Source of the DNA: Candidatus Fusicatenibacter intestinigallinarum
GTDB taxonomy: Bacteria; Bacillota; Clostridia; Lachnospirales; Lachnospiraceae
Direction: 5' to 3'
DNA length: 64,000 nt
Assembly: GCA_019119555.1 (NCBI GenBank)
Contig: DWWU01000006.1
Span: 1 to 64,000, forward strand
The notes beneath the pieces were generated by a model. That model was given only the letters and a program-made list of their open reading frames with translations. It searched no databases and was not told the DNA's origin. Made by a program: the position numbers and the translations under genes. Shown one piece after another: positions 25,146 to 34,034 of the stretch; position 1 is the stretch's first letter, and each line of letters starts with the position of its first letter.

Positions 25146-28139
25146 ATGAAGCATCAGAAGGAAAGCAAGGCCGGAACCTGTCCGGATACGCCGCTCTGGG
25201 ACAGCAGCCTGCCGGTGGAGGAACGGCTGGACGCGCTGCTGGAGGCGATGACCGGAGAAGAAAAGCTGAAATGCCTGACAACCGGATGCCCCGATATTCC
25301 AAGACTGGGAATCCGCAGCTTTCATCTGGGAGGCGAAGCAGCCCACGGCATCGAGGCGCGCCACGATCAGGATTTTAACCGGGGAGAGCCTCAGCCCACG
25401 ACCTCATTTCCGCAGCCTGTGGGCATGAGCGCATCCTGGGACCGGGAGCTGATGGAACAGATCGGGACAGCCGTAGGCGAGGAAGCAAGGGTACTGTATC
25501 AGAAGGATGGGAGCGGCGGCCTGTGCCGCTGGGCACCGACCATTGATATGGAGCGGGATCCCCGCTGGGGAAGAACAGAGGAAGCTTACGGGGAGGATCC
25601 CTTTCTCACCGGGGAGATGGCGGGGGCGTATATCCGCGGGATGCGGGGAGACGATCCGTTTTATCTTCGGTGCGGGGCAACCCTGAAGCACTTCTATGCA
25701 AACAACCAGGAGAAAGACAGGGTGCGGACCTCTTCATCTGTGGATCCGAGAAACAAAAGGGAGTATTATCTGGAACCATTCCGCAGGGCTGTGAAGGCCG
25801 GAGCGGAGGCGGTGATGACTTCCTACAATGAAATCAACGGGGTACCGGCGATCGTAAATCCGGAGGTGCGTGAGCTGCTGAAAGACGCCTGGGGACTTCC
25901 GGGACATGTGGTGTGCGATGGCGGCGATATGCAGCAGACAGTCACAGAGCATCATTATTTCAGCTCCCATGCGGAGACCGTTGCCTTCGGGTTGAAAGCG
26001 GGCGTCGACTGCTTTACGGACGACGGGGAAGTGGTGGAGCAGGCGGCGAAGGAAGCGCTGGAGAGAGGCCTGATCACATGGGAGGATGTGGACCGATCCA
26101 TCCGAAATTCCTTCCGGACGAGAATCCGTCTGGGTCTGTATGACGGCCGGGGAGAAAATCCTTATCGACAGATCCCGGAGGAGCGCCTGAACAGTCCGGA
26201 GCATGGCGCTCTGTCCCGGAGGGCCGTGCGGGAATCGGCGGTCCTGCTGAAAAACGAAACCCTGGGAATCGGAAACCGGGGAGAGGATTCGCCTCTGCTG
26301 CCTCTGAAGAAGGGGCAGAAGATTGCGGTGATCGGTCCGTGGGCAGACGTATGGTATAAAGACTGGTACTGTGGGATTCCGCCGTATTCTGTGACGGTTA
26401 CAGAGGGAATCCGCCGGTCAGAGATGACCGGAGAGGTCCGCAGTTTTGACGGATATGACAGAATCAGGCTTCGGACGGCCGGAGGATACCTCTGTACCCG
26501 GGCAGACGGTTCCCTGACGGCGGGAGCAAAGGATGACGCGGAAGTCTTCCGCCTGGAGGACTGGGGAAGCGGACAGTATCTGCTGTTCGGAGAACGGACG
26601 GGGAGATACCTGACGGTCAGGGAGGACGGCACAGCCGCTGTGAGAAGCCGGGAGGCCTTCGGCTGGTTTATCCGGGAAGCGTTTCATTTCCGTAAGCAGC
26701 CGGATGGTTCTGTGAAAATGGAGAGCTGGGACGGCGGGACGCTGGGAATGGATGAAAGCGGATGCCTGGGCTGTATCAGTCAGCCGGAGGCGGCCGCCGT
26801 CTTTTATCCGGAAACGGCGGAGGACGGAAGCCGGACCGCGGAGGAACTGGCCCGGTGGGCGGATGTGGTGCTCTATGCGGCGGGATGCAATCCGGTGATC
26901 AACAGCAAGGAAGAGATTGACCGGGAGGATCTTGCGCTTCCCCCGGCGCAGGAAAGGCAGCTGTTCCGGCTGAAGGGAAAAAATCCGAAGATTGTCCTTC
27001 TTCTCATCACCAACTATCCTTACGCGATTGTCCGGGAACAGAGGGAGATTCCTGCGATTGTGCAGTGTGCGTCCGGCAGTCAGGAGCTGGGAAACGGGCT
27101 GGCGGATCTTCTGTTCGGAAAAGAATCCTTTGCGGGGAGGCTTCCGATGACCTGGTACCGGAGCACAGAGGATCTTCCTCCGATGGAGGACTATGACATC
27201 ATCCGTGGAAGGCGGACGTATCAGTACTTTGACGGGGAGACGCTGTATCCCTTTGGCTATGGGAAAAGCTATACAGAGTTCACATATCGTGATCTGCAGG
27301 TGCGGCTGGAAGAAAACATGCTGCGGGCAGAACTGAAGGTAAGAAACAGCGGTTCTGCTGTCTCGGACGAGGTAGTGCAGATTTATCTCAGACAGGAAAA
27401 TTCCCGGACAGTCCGCCCGAAAAAGCAGCTGAAAGCGTTCCGGCGGATCAGAGAGATGCAGCCGGGAGAGGAGAGAACCGTATGCTTTGAGATTCCCACA
27501 GAGGAACTGAAGTATTACGATGTGGTTACGGAGCAGATGGTTCTGGAACAGGGAACCTACACGCTGATGGCGGGAGCTTCGTCGGAGGATATCCGGCTGG
27601 AAGCCGACATAGAGATCAGCGGCACCGTTCTGCCTGCCCGGACGGCGGAAACTGTAACAAGAGCAGACCATTACGATGACTGCCGGGAGGTTCTTCTGTA
27701 TCAGGGACATGATCCGGAATGCGCCGTATATGTGAAAAAAGAAAAAGATGCAATGGTTCAGCAGGACGAACTGCTGCAAAAAGATTCCGAAGCTGCAGAA
27801 ATGGTGTACCGGGACTATGTGTTTGCGTCGGCGCCGCGGATCTTCCATGTGCTTGCGCAGGGGAACGGTTCCGGGGAGATCGAGGTCGCCGTCCTGTCAG
27901 GCGGAAAGGACGGCGAAACATGGACCATTCTTTGCAGAGAGTGGGAAAACTGTGGAAAACCTGTGTGGAAAAATTATCTTCTCGACGCTGCCGCTGTGGA
28001 AAAGATTCCGGTCGGCGAGAGAACGAAGCTGAGAATCCGAATCAGGGGAAGCGTCGGTATTGCGCGGTTTTCTTTTGCGGAGAAACTTATGGAGGAAAGA
28101 GAAGATGTTGAGTCAGACAGGGAAAGAGAAAATTTGTGA
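25146..28139 (+). CDS. GH3 family beta-glycosidase with inserted domain
   Basis: This enzyme of 997 residues lacks a signal peptide and should act on imported oligosaccharides. The GH3 barrel (~20-340) shows HLGGEAAHGI, RWGRTEEAYGEDP, LKHFYANN and the nucleophile loop VVCDGGDM. The second domain (~380-720) is interrupted at ~455-580 by a beta-trefoil-like insert (TAGGYLCTRADGSLTAG, TGRYLTVREDGTAA). A fibronectin III-like domain follows (~735-840), then an extra ~130-residue C-terminal domain. Beta-glucosidase or beta-xylosidase activity is likely. The in-frame ATG at 25101 lies inside the MITE, so 25146 is preferred. Confidence 0.9.
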   Translation: MKHQKESKAGTCPDTPLWDSSLPVEERLDALLEAMTGEEKLKCLTTGCPDIPRLGIRSFHLGGEAAHGIEARHDQDFNRGEPQPTTSFPQPVGMSASWDRELMEQIGTAVGEEARVLYQKDGSGGLCRWAPTIDMERDPRWGRTEEAYGEDPFLTGEMAGAYIRGMRGDDPFYLRCGATLKHFYANNQEKDRVRTSSSVDPRNKREYYLEPFRRAVKAGAEAVMTSYNEINGVPAIVNPEVRELLKDAWGLPGHVVCDGGDMQQTVTEHHYFSSHAETVAFGLKAGVDCFTDDGEVVEQAAKEALERGLITWEDVDRSIRNSFRTRIRLGLYDGRGENPYRQIPEERLNSPEHGALSRRAVRESAVLLKNETLGIGNRGEDSPLLPLKKGQKIAVIGPWADVWYKDWYCGIPPYSVTVTEGIRRSEMTGEVRSFDGYDRIRLRTAGGYLCTRADGSLTAGAKDDAEVFRLEDWGSGQYLLFGERTGRYLTVREDGTAAVRSREAFGWFIREAFHFRKQPDGSVKMESWDGGTLGMDESGCLGCISQPEAAAVFYPETAEDGSRTAEELARWADVVLYAAGCNPVINSKEEIDREDLALPPAQERQLFRLKGKNPKIVLLLITNYPYAIVREQREIPAIVQCASGSQELGNGLADLLFGKESFAGRLPMTWYRSTEDLPPMEDYDIIRGRRTYQYFDGETLYPFGYGKSYTEFTYRDLQVRLEENMLRAELKVRNSGSAVSDEVVQIYLRQENSRTVRPKKQLKAFRRIREMQPGEERTVCFEIPTEELKYYDVVTEQMVLEQGTYTLMAGASSEDIRLEADIEISGTVLPARTAETVTRADHYDDCREVLLYQGHDPECAVYVKKEKDAMVQQDELLQKDSEAAEMVYRDYVFASAPRIFHVLAQGNGSGEIEVAVLSGGKDGETWTILCREWENCGKPVWKNYLLDAAAVEKIPVGERTKLRIRIRGSVGIARFSFAEKLMEEREDVESDRERENL

Positions 28140-29286
28140 GACATTGCGGCAGGCGGTTCAGAATCAGGAAGTGCCGGGAGCAAATCTCCTGATTCTGAAG
28201 GATGGAGAGGAGCTTCTGTACTGTGAAGAAGGTTTTGCCAGTCTGGAGGAGAAGAAAGAAATCCGGCGGGACACGATTGTCCGGCTTTATTCGATGACCA
28301 AACCGGTGACTGCCGCTGCAGTCATGATGCTGGTGGAACGGGGACAGCTGGACCTGGCGCAGCCGGTGGCGGAGCTGATTCCGGGATTCGCCGGCCAGAA
28401 GGTGTGCCAGAGCGATGGGACGCTGGTTCCGGTCCGGCGCCCTTCGATGGTCAGAGACCTGATGAATATGACAGCGGGCCTTGTGTATCTCGGAGATGAG
28501 ACTGCGGCAGAGAGGGAGACGACGAAAGTCTATGAAAATATTGCCAGGAAGATGTACGGAGAGCATCCGGTGACAACGACGGAGATGGCGAACAGGATCG
28601 GACAGTGTCCGCTGCGGTATCAGCCGGGAGAAATCTGGCAGTACAGTTCAGGCGCCGATGTGCTGGGCGCCGTGGTGGAAGCGGTGACGGGAAAGACTTT
28701 TGGCGCTTTTCTGCGGGAGGAGTTGTTTGATCCGCTGGATATGCCGGATACGGATTTTTATGTGCCGGCGGAGAAACAGGATCGTCTGATGACCCCATAT
28801 ATGTGGGATGAAAACGGAAAGCTGGTTCCGTACACAGGGTGCAATCTGGCGATCATGAATGATATGTCTGTCCCCAACGCTTTTGAGTCCGGCGGCGCCG
28901 GCCTGGTTTCCACCGTCGACGACTATGCACATTTTGCGCAGATGCTGATGGACAAAGGCGTTTACCGGGGCAGGAGACTGATGGGAGCGCGGACGGTGGA
29001 ATTTCTGACCTCAGGGTCCCTGACGCCGGAACAGCGGAAGGGTATGGATTCCTGGACGGCGCTGGAGGGCCATACCTATGGAAATCTGATGCGCGTCCTG
29101 AAGGATCCGGGCAGAGCCATGGCGATGGGAAGTCAGGGAGAATACGGCTGGGACGGATGGGAAGGATGTTACTTTGCCAACTGCCCTGCAGACAGACTCA
29201 CAATCCTTATGATGACCCAGAAGACAGACTCCGGAGTCGCTCCGGTGGTGAGACGGGTGCGGAATCTTCTTTTCAGCATGCTGTGA
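28105..29286 (+). CDS. Serine hydrolase, beta-lactamase/esterase family
   Basis: This 393-residue protein of the class C beta-lactamase/esterase fold has nucleophile motif SMTK (YSMTKPVTAAAVMML), the tyrosine motif YSSGADVLG and a late GWDGWEG loop. No signal peptide is visible. It overlaps the end of the GH3 gene by 35 bp and has GGAGG nine bases before the ATG, so the two are co-translated. This suggests a deacylating esterase working on the same glycan rather than antibiotic resistance. Substrate unknown. Confidence 0.85.
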   Translation: MLSQTGKEKICETLRQAVQNQEVPGANLLILKDGEELLYCEEGFASLEEKKEIRRDTIVRLYSMTKPVTAAAVMMLVERGQLDLAQPVAELIPGFAGQKVCQSDGTLVPVRRPSMVRDLMNMTAGLVYLGDETAAERETTKVYENIARKMYGEHPVTTTEMANRIGQCPLRYQPGEIWQYSSGADVLGAVVEAVTGKTFGAFLREELFDPLDMPDTDFYVPAEKQDRLMTPYMWDENGKLVPYTGCNLAIMNDMSVPNAFESGGAGLVSTVDDYAHFAQMLMDKGVYRGRRLMGARTVEFLTSGSLTPEQRKGMDSWTALEGHTYGNLMRVLKDPGRAMAMGSQGEYGWDGWEGCYFANCPADRLTILMMTQKTDSGVAPVVRRVRNLLFSML

Positions 29287-29292
29287 AACATT

Positions 29293-29338
29293 GTTACAGT
29301 TCAGCCAGGTCTGTGCATTTACTGCACAGACCTGGCTG
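29293..29338. repeat. MITE half-element forming a long hairpin
   Basis: The left end GTTACAGTTCAGCCAGG runs into the TCTGTGCA/TGCACAGA stem and then CCTGGCTG. The stem is therefore extended to CAGCCAGGTCTGTGCA/TGCACAGACCTGGCTG (16 bp). It lies between the convergent hydrolase and deacetylase genes and could act as a terminator. Confidence 0.8.
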
Positions 29339-29342
29339 CTCT

Positions 29343-30167
29343 TTACAGGCGGACTGTCTTTCCGCCTTCTATTTTTACCGGTCTGCCGTCTGCGGTGACC
29401 CAGAGATCCTGTGCCGACGGATTAAACAGTATCTTCTGATCGCAGGAAACGACGAGGCGGTCCAGGGCTTCCATATAGAGGTAAATCTCCATATTGGAAG
29501 CCCGCCAGACATCTTTGGCAGTTCCGAACTTCCGGCAGAATTCTTCCATCAGTTCCCAGTTATCATTTCCGTCCAGCTCATAGCTGTGTCCCCAGAGATA
29601 AAACAGAGAGAGTCTGTCGCTGTCCATCGCCAGAAACTGATCGGCCAGCTTCGGAGCGTCCTGTTCCATATAGTGACAGGTGGGGTGCCATGCCAGGTAA
29701 TCTTCCGGAAATCCGTAGGCATGGGTACTTTTCACGGTTCTGGAATAGCAGATTCCCAGAGAGCGCAGAAGGCCGGTCAGACCCTCGCTGCAGGTGCCGT
29801 AGGGATACGCCATCCCGCGTACCGGGTATCCGGCAAGCGCTTCCAGGGCCTGGCGGTCCTGGAACACTTCCTGAATGACGCCCTCTGCAGACAGCACGGT
29901 CAGGTCAGGGTGGTGAACCGTGTGAACGGCAATCTCAAACCCGCCGTAGTTTTCCCGGATTTCCTCAGGGGACAGGCGGGATACATGAATTCCGCGGTAC
30001 TCCCAGTCGTGTTCCTTTCCGGACAAACCGGAATTCAGATTAAATGTGGCTTTGATTCCGTATTTCCGAAACATTTCCATAAGGCGCAGGTCCTGGCGGA
30101 CGCCGTCGTCAAAGCTGAAAGTCACAGCCTTTCGCAGTCCGCCGGGAAAACAGTTTTTCACAATCAT
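29343..30167 (-). CDS. Polysaccharide deacetylase family protein
   Basis: This 274-residue NodB-fold enzyme has motif 1 TFSFDDG (catalytic Asp plus metal Asp), motif 2 HTVHH (metal histidines) and an R-G-M-A-Y-P-Y-G segment matching motif 3. No signal peptide is seen, so a cytoplasmic role on imported acetylated sugars fits the cluster. GGAGGA precedes the ATG. It is convergent with the serine hydrolase. N- versus O-deacetylation cannot be decided from the sequence. Confidence 0.88.
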   Translation of the reverse strand: MIVKNCFPGGLRKAVTFSFDDGVRQDLRLMEMFRKYGIKATFNLNSGLSGKEHDWEYRGIHVSRLSPEEIRENYGGFEIAVHTVHHPDLTVLSAEGVIQEVFQDRQALEALAGYPVRGMAYPYGTCSEGLTGLLRSLGICYSRTVKSTHAYGFPEDYLAWHPTCHYMEQDAPKLADQFLAMDSDRLSLFYLWGHSYELDGNDNWELMEEFCRKFGTAKDVWRASNMEIYLYMEALDRLVVSCDQKILFNPSAQDLWVTADGRPVKIEGGKTVRL

Positions 30168-30308
30168 TTACAAATCCTCCTCTGATGTAATGTTAAATAC
30201 AGTATACATGCATATTAATCAAAAAATAAGATTTTTCTTTCAGAAATTTAAAGAATTTCTGATAAGCTTTCGAATAGATATTTTAAAAGGCATCTGGAGG
30301 AGAAAAGT

Positions 30309-31034
30309 ATGCAAAATGAATTGACAGTACGTGAAACTCCGCGGCAGAAAGAATTTTCATTTTATAATATTTTCTGGATCTATGTTGTCGGCGGTGTGAT
30401 CGGATGTATTCTGGAAACGATCTGGTGTTGTTTTGTGTTCGGGGAGTACAGCAGCAGAAGCAGCAACCTGTTTTTTCCGATCAGCGTTGTGTGGGGATTC
30501 GGGGCCGTGATTTTTACCCTTGTTCTGAAGGGGAATTTGGACAGCAGTCCCGGTCTTATTTTTCTGAAGGGATACATAATGGGAGGAATGTTCGAGTTTA
30601 CCTGTGGCTTCCTCTGTGAAAAGTTTTTCGATGTGACGTTCTGGGATTATTCGGCTCTTCCGTTTTCCCTGGGACGGTATGTAAATCTGATGTTCTGCTG
30701 CTTCTGGGGGCTGGCGGCGCTGGTCTGGTGCAAGAAGGTTTATCCGCTGATCCGGCGGATTCTGATGGAAAAGAGGCGGAAGAGTAGCAGACTGCTGACG
30801 CAGGTGTTTGCGTTGTTTATGGCAGTGACCACGCTGATGTCCGGAGTGGCGCTTTTCCGGATGAATGAGCGCAGTCAGAACCTTCCGGCCCAGAATGGAT
30901 TTGAGCGGTATCTGGACCGGCATTACACGGATGAAGTGCTGCAGCGCTGCTTTCCGAAGATGAAGCCGGCGGATCTGGTGATACCGCCGGATGTGCAGGC
31001 AGACCGGCAGTCGGCGGCCTCTGACGGAGTCTGA
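30309..31034 (+). CDS. CmpB-like putative ABC transporter permease
   Basis: This 241-residue protein has five or six helices and the family pattern YVVGGVIGCILETIWCCFVFG, FFPISVVWGFGA and GYIMGGMFEFTCGFLCEKFFDVTFWDYS (PF06541-type, annotated as putative ABC permease). The N terminus and the last ~50 residues are cytoplasmic and non-conserved. GGAGG lies upstream. No ATPase neighbour is present, and the biochemical role of the family is not known. Confidence 0.82.
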   Translation: MQNELTVRETPRQKEFSFYNIFWIYVVGGVIGCILETIWCCFVFGEYSSRSSNLFFPISVVWGFGAVIFTLVLKGNLDSSPGLIFLKGYIMGGMFEFTCGFLCEKFFDVTFWDYSALPFSLGRYVNLMFCCFWGLAALVWCKKVYPLIRRILMEKRRKSSRLLTQVFALFMAVTTLMSGVALFRMNERSQNLPAQNGFERYLDRHYTDEVLQRCFPKMKPADLVIPPDVQADRQSAASDGV

Positions 31035-31056
31035 AGGACAGACATTGTCAGCCGTC

Positions 31057-32121
31057 TCAGAGCTTCCGTTTCATCATTTCCGGATTGGATGCGTAAGCCA
31101 GAGCTGTTTCTTCTGTGATCTGCCCGCTGCGGCAGAGAGCCGCGAGGCTGGTATCCATAGCCACGAGATTTTCATTGTTTGCGGAGGAATAGAGGATTCC
31201 GTCGATCTGCGGCACCTTTCCGTCGCGGATCATATTCCGGATTGCAGGATTCATGGTCATGATTTCGAATGCGGGGATCAGATTTCCACGGACGGAGGGC
31301 ACGAGCTGCTGGCAGATCACGGCCTGCAGAACCATGGACAGCTGCACGGTGATCTGGCGCTGCTGGTTGGCGGGAAATACGTCGATGATACGGTCGATGG
31401 TGCTGGCGGTTCCGATCGTGTGAAGGGTGGAGAACACCAGATGTCCGGTTTCCGCTGCGGTCATCGCAACCTGCATGGTTTCAAAATCCCGCATTTCACC
31501 CAGAAGAATCACATCCGGGCTCTGGCGCAGAGCGGCGCGCAGGGCTGTGACATAGCTTTCCGTATCTGTGTTGATCTCCCGCTGGCTGACGATGCTCTTG
31601 TCATGGCGGTGCAGATATTCCAGCGGATCTTCCAGGGTAATGATATGTTTTTCCTGGGTGTGGTTGATATGGTCGATGATACAGGAGAGCGTGGTTGACT
31701 TTCCGCTTCCTGCCGGTCCGGTCACGAGGACGAGACCTTTGTTCAGAGCGGAGAGTCCGATGATATTGTCCGGAATCCCCATCTCCCGGGGCGAGGGAAG
31801 GGTAAATGTAATCATGCGGATCACAGCGGCCAGAGAGCCTCTCTGTTTATAGGCGCTGACACGGAAACGCGAGATGCCGGGAAGCGCAAAAGAGAAATCA
31901 TCGTCGCCGGTTTCCTCAAAAGTTTTTATGTTCCGGTCTTCGGCCAGACGGTAGATGTCTTCGATGATTTCGCGGGTATCGCCGGGAAGAAGACGTTCGG
32001 AATCGTCCTGTATGATCTGATTGTTCAGCCGGTAGGACAGGGGACGGCCTGCGACGATAAAAAGATCCGAAGCCCCCAGAGCGGAGATTCTCCGCAGAAG
32101 TTCCTTTGTGTTTTCTGTCAT
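31057..32121 (-). CDS. pilT: PilT-type twitching ATPase
   Basis: This 354-residue hexameric ATPase would power type IV pilus movement. Visible are the N-terminal PAS-like domain, Walker A GPAGSGKST (135-143), the Asp box ITLEDPLEYL, Walker B VILLGEMRD (204-212) and the His box TGHLVFSTLHT (225-235). These are PilT features. No PilB-type extension ATPase gene lies in the cluster. ATG at 32121 follows AAAGGAG; an upstream frame extension is not needed. It is the last gene of the pilus operon, set off from it by two MITE copies. Confidence 0.93.
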   Translation of the reverse strand: MTENTKELLRRISALGASDLFIVAGRPLSYRLNNQIIQDDSERLLPGDTREIIEDIYRLAEDRNIKTFEETGDDDFSFALPGISRFRVSAYKQRGSLAAVIRMITFTLPSPREMGIPDNIIGLSALNKGLVLVTGPAGSGKSTTLSCIIDHINHTQEKHIITLEDPLEYLHRHDKSIVSQREINTDTESYVTALRAALRQSPDVILLGEMRDFETMQVAMTAAETGHLVFSTLHTIGTASTIDRIIDVFPANQQRQITVQLSMVLQAVICQQLVPSVRGNLIPAFEIMTMNPAIRNMIRDGKVPQIDGILYSSANNENLVAMDTSLAALCRSGQITEETALAYASNPEMMKRKL

Positions 32122-32147
32122 AATGATATTACTCCTTTCGCCCCGGC

Positions 32148-32175
32148 GTAACGGTTCCACTGGCTGAACTGGTGC
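32148..32175. repeat. MITE copy inside a GC-rich hairpin
   Basis: GTAACGGTTCCAC and GCTGAACTGGTGC form a diverged family palindrome. It is enclosed by CCCCGGCG (32141-32148) and CGCCGGGG (32175-32182), which pair perfectly. The composite hairpin lies 20 bp upstream of the pilT start. Confidence 0.75.
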
Positions 32176-32234
32176 GCCGGGGTGTATTTTTCTATAACAG
32201 GAGACTTCATTCCCTGTTTTTGTTCTGGCATTTC

Positions 32235-32263
32235 GTAACCATTCAGATGTGCAGAACGGTTAC
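32235..32263. repeat. MITE copy supplying a stop codon
   Basis: GTAACCATTCAGATG with CAGAACGGTTAC is a diverged 29-bp copy. Its terminal GTAAC, read on the minus strand, contains the TAA (32260-32262) that ends the small pilin-like gene. Confidence 0.75.
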
Positions 32264-32694
32264 AGACCTCCGTCTGCAGGAAACAGCCGGATCGAATTGT
32301 CGCCGTCCCATTCTCTGACGGAGACCTCCGAAAATTCAGCGATGGTATAAAGGGCCGAAGTCTCGCTGTCCGGCGCGTGGGTGGTCAGCCGGACCCGGAG
32401 CTTGGAATTTTCGTCGATGGGAATGGAAAAAGAATACTCCGGCGGCGCCTGTTCCCATCTGCCGTCTGCCCGGTATTCCTGAAGCGTCTCATCAATCTCC
32501 GCGATTTTTTCATAGGCGGCGTTGGCCGCCTGGTACCAGGCTTCGGTCCGCTCCTGCACCCGCTCGTTCAGCTGCGCGTTTCGGACGGCGGTGAGCCAGG
32601 AGAGAGCGGCGAAAGTGACCATACACAGGATGACGAATACTGTCAGAAGCGAAGTGGTACCGATGTTGACAACCGGATATTTTTTTCTGTTCAT
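32260..32694 (-). CDS. Small pilin-like membrane protein
   Basis: This 144-residue protein has one N-terminal helix (GTTSLLTVFVILCMVTFAALSWL) and a periplasm-facing domain. This resembles a pseudopilin, but the glutamate at +5 of classical prepilins is replaced by threonine in this stretch. It follows the prepilin-like gene by 6 bp in the pilus operon. Its stop codon falls inside a MITE, so the natural C terminus may have been altered. Function inferred from context only. Confidence 0.65.
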   Translation of the reverse strand: MNRKKYPVVNIGTTSLLTVFVILCMVTFAALSWLTAVRNAQLNERVQERTEAWYQAANAAYEKIAEIDETLQEYRADGRWEQAPPEYSFSIPIDENSKLRVRLTTHAPDSETSALYTIAEFSEVSVREWDGDNSIRLFPADGGL

Positions 32695-32700
32695 AAGAGG

Positions 32701-33171
32701 CTACCTTTCTGAAATGTGAGAGTTCTCATCAGGGGCATGATAGCGGACATGAAGTTCACAGAGCTTCGTGTCCTTTTCCATATCCCGGACGGAAATATCT
32801 GCGTCAGAGAATGTTCCGTCGGAAGATCCGGAGACAGATACGGTCATCTGACGGACCGCTTCAGTCCCGTTCTCACAGATTTTCCAGTTTTCGTCAAAAA
32901 AGACGGCTGCCCACGTGCCGCCGGCGGTGTCTGCGCCGGGGAAACTCTCCGGAAAAAGCTGCAGTGTGCCGCCTCCGGCGTAGAATACCGACGCCGCGCT
33001 CTGTGCCTGGAGAAGCGCCTGGTTTTCCGCCGTCGTCTCTTCGGTGATCCGTCTGGCTTCGGCAAAAAGCTGGATGCATACAGAACTGGCAATGGCAAAG
33101 AAAAAGATGGATATCATCAGTTCTATCAGAAACAGGCTGGACCGTCTCTGTGTTCCTGTAACAGATTTCAT
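32701..33171 (-). CDS. Type IV prepilin-like protein
   Basis: This 156-residue protein has a short basic leader and the class III cleavage pattern RRSS/LFLIELMISIFFFAIAS, with Glu17 at position +5 after the predicted cut following Ser12. Only this one of the four small proteins keeps that glutamate, so it is the best candidate for a processed subunit. The helix is followed by a ~115-residue globular domain without cysteine-pair hallmarks. It overlaps its neighbour by 4 bp. No prepilin peptidase gene is in the window. Confidence 0.7.
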   Translation of the reverse strand: MKSVTGTQRRSSLFLIELMISIFFFAIASSVCIQLFAEARRITEETTAENQALLQAQSAASVFYAGGGTLQLFPESFPGADTAGGTWAAVFFDENWKICENGTEAVRQMTVSVSGSSDGTFSDADISVRDMEKDTKLCELHVRYHAPDENSHISER

Positions 33172-33674
33172 GATTCTGCCTCCTCTTCCAGGGCGTCTCT
33201 GCTGTGTGGGTGCAGAAGCAGGGAAGCATTTTTGCCGTCCTCTGTGACAATGGAGACACGGTAAAGCGCGTCGGCCAGACGTTCCACCTGAAAATCCGAG
33301 AGCTCCAGCAGACGGGTACCGTATTCCGGTTCCGCGGAGGCGTCGGATCGTATGAAAAGTTCACACAGCGAGCCGTCAAATTCATAAATATAAGTTGTAT
33401 AGGATTCTCCCCTGTATTCCTGTTTCAGGGCCAGGGAGATACTGTCTCTGACGGTTCCGATTGACAGAGCGCCCTCGGAATCCGCCTGGCGCAGTTTTTC
33501 GCTTACATAGGAAAGAGAAGTGCGCAGGGCGGAATCCTCCTGTGCTTTTCCGGTAATGCTCCGGTAGGCGCCCGCTCCCACGGCGACGACCATAACGGAG
33601 GAAACCAGAAAGACGCCGAACAAGGCCGCCGCGAACAGAAAATCAATGACGTGGCGGAGCCGTTGGGTTTTCAT
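33168..33674 (-). CDS. DUF4860 family pilus-associated protein
   Basis: This 168-residue protein has one N-terminal helix (VIDFLFAAALFGVFLVSSVMVV) and a soluble domain ending LLLHPHSRDALEEEAES. The layout matches DUF4860 proteins of Lachnospiraceae pilus operons. ATG at 33674 overlaps the previous stop in ATGA and stands eight bases after GGAGGG; the earlier ATG at 33683 touches the ribosome site. Role as a minor pilin or assembly protein is inferred. Confidence 0.7.
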   Translation of the reverse strand: MKTQRLRHVIDFLFAAALFGVFLVSSVMVVAVGAGAYRSITGKAQEDSALRTSLSYVSEKLRQADSEGALSIGTVRDSISLALKQEYRGESYTTYIYEFDGSLCELFIRSDASAEPEYGTRLLELSDFQVERLADALYRVSIVTEDGKNASLLLHPHSRDALEEEAES

Positions 33675-34009
33675 CTGTACCATCCCTCCTTCTTGCAGAT
33701 CACGGTAATTTCCGGCATGATATTACGGCCCACCGGCTGATAATCGACGAAAAACCGATTATGATCGTATTGGATTCCGTAATACTCTTCAAGGTAACTG
33801 ATACTTTCCGGATAAAATCCTTCCGTGGCGTAGCACTGAATCGTGCTCTGCCGCAGTGCCTGTATCAGATTCTGCTCCTGCTCTTCCAGCGAACGGCGCG
33901 AGAAGGTCTGAACGGCTGTATACAGAACAAAGAGAATACAGAAAAACAGAAGAATGGAGAAGACGCCGGAAGGGAAGCGGCGGGATTTTTCTGTCTGAAA
34001 TCGTTTCAT
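33671..34009 (-). CDS. Small membrane protein of pilus operon
   Basis: This 112-residue protein has a basic start, one helix (GVFSILLFFCILFVLYTAV) and a soluble tail with YATEGFYPESISYLEEYYGI, a phrase resembling the C-terminal part of pilin-like proteins. No cleavage glutamate is visible. It is coupled to the next gene by a 4-bp overlap and starts 25 bp after pilC. Unrecognised family; role by context. Confidence 0.65.
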   Translation of the reverse strand: MKRFQTEKSRRFPSGVFSILLFFCILFVLYTAVQTFSRRSLEEQEQNLIQALRQSTIQCYATEGFYPESISYLEEYYGIQYDHNRFFVDYQPVGRNIMPEITVICKKEGWYR

Positions 34010-34034
34010 GGCAATCTGGCTCCTTTCAGAATCT

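Noticed and set aside
27752-27777. GTTCAGCAGGACGAACTGC in the GH3 gene
   Set aside because: The match is partial, lies in conserved frame and lacks the palindromic arms.
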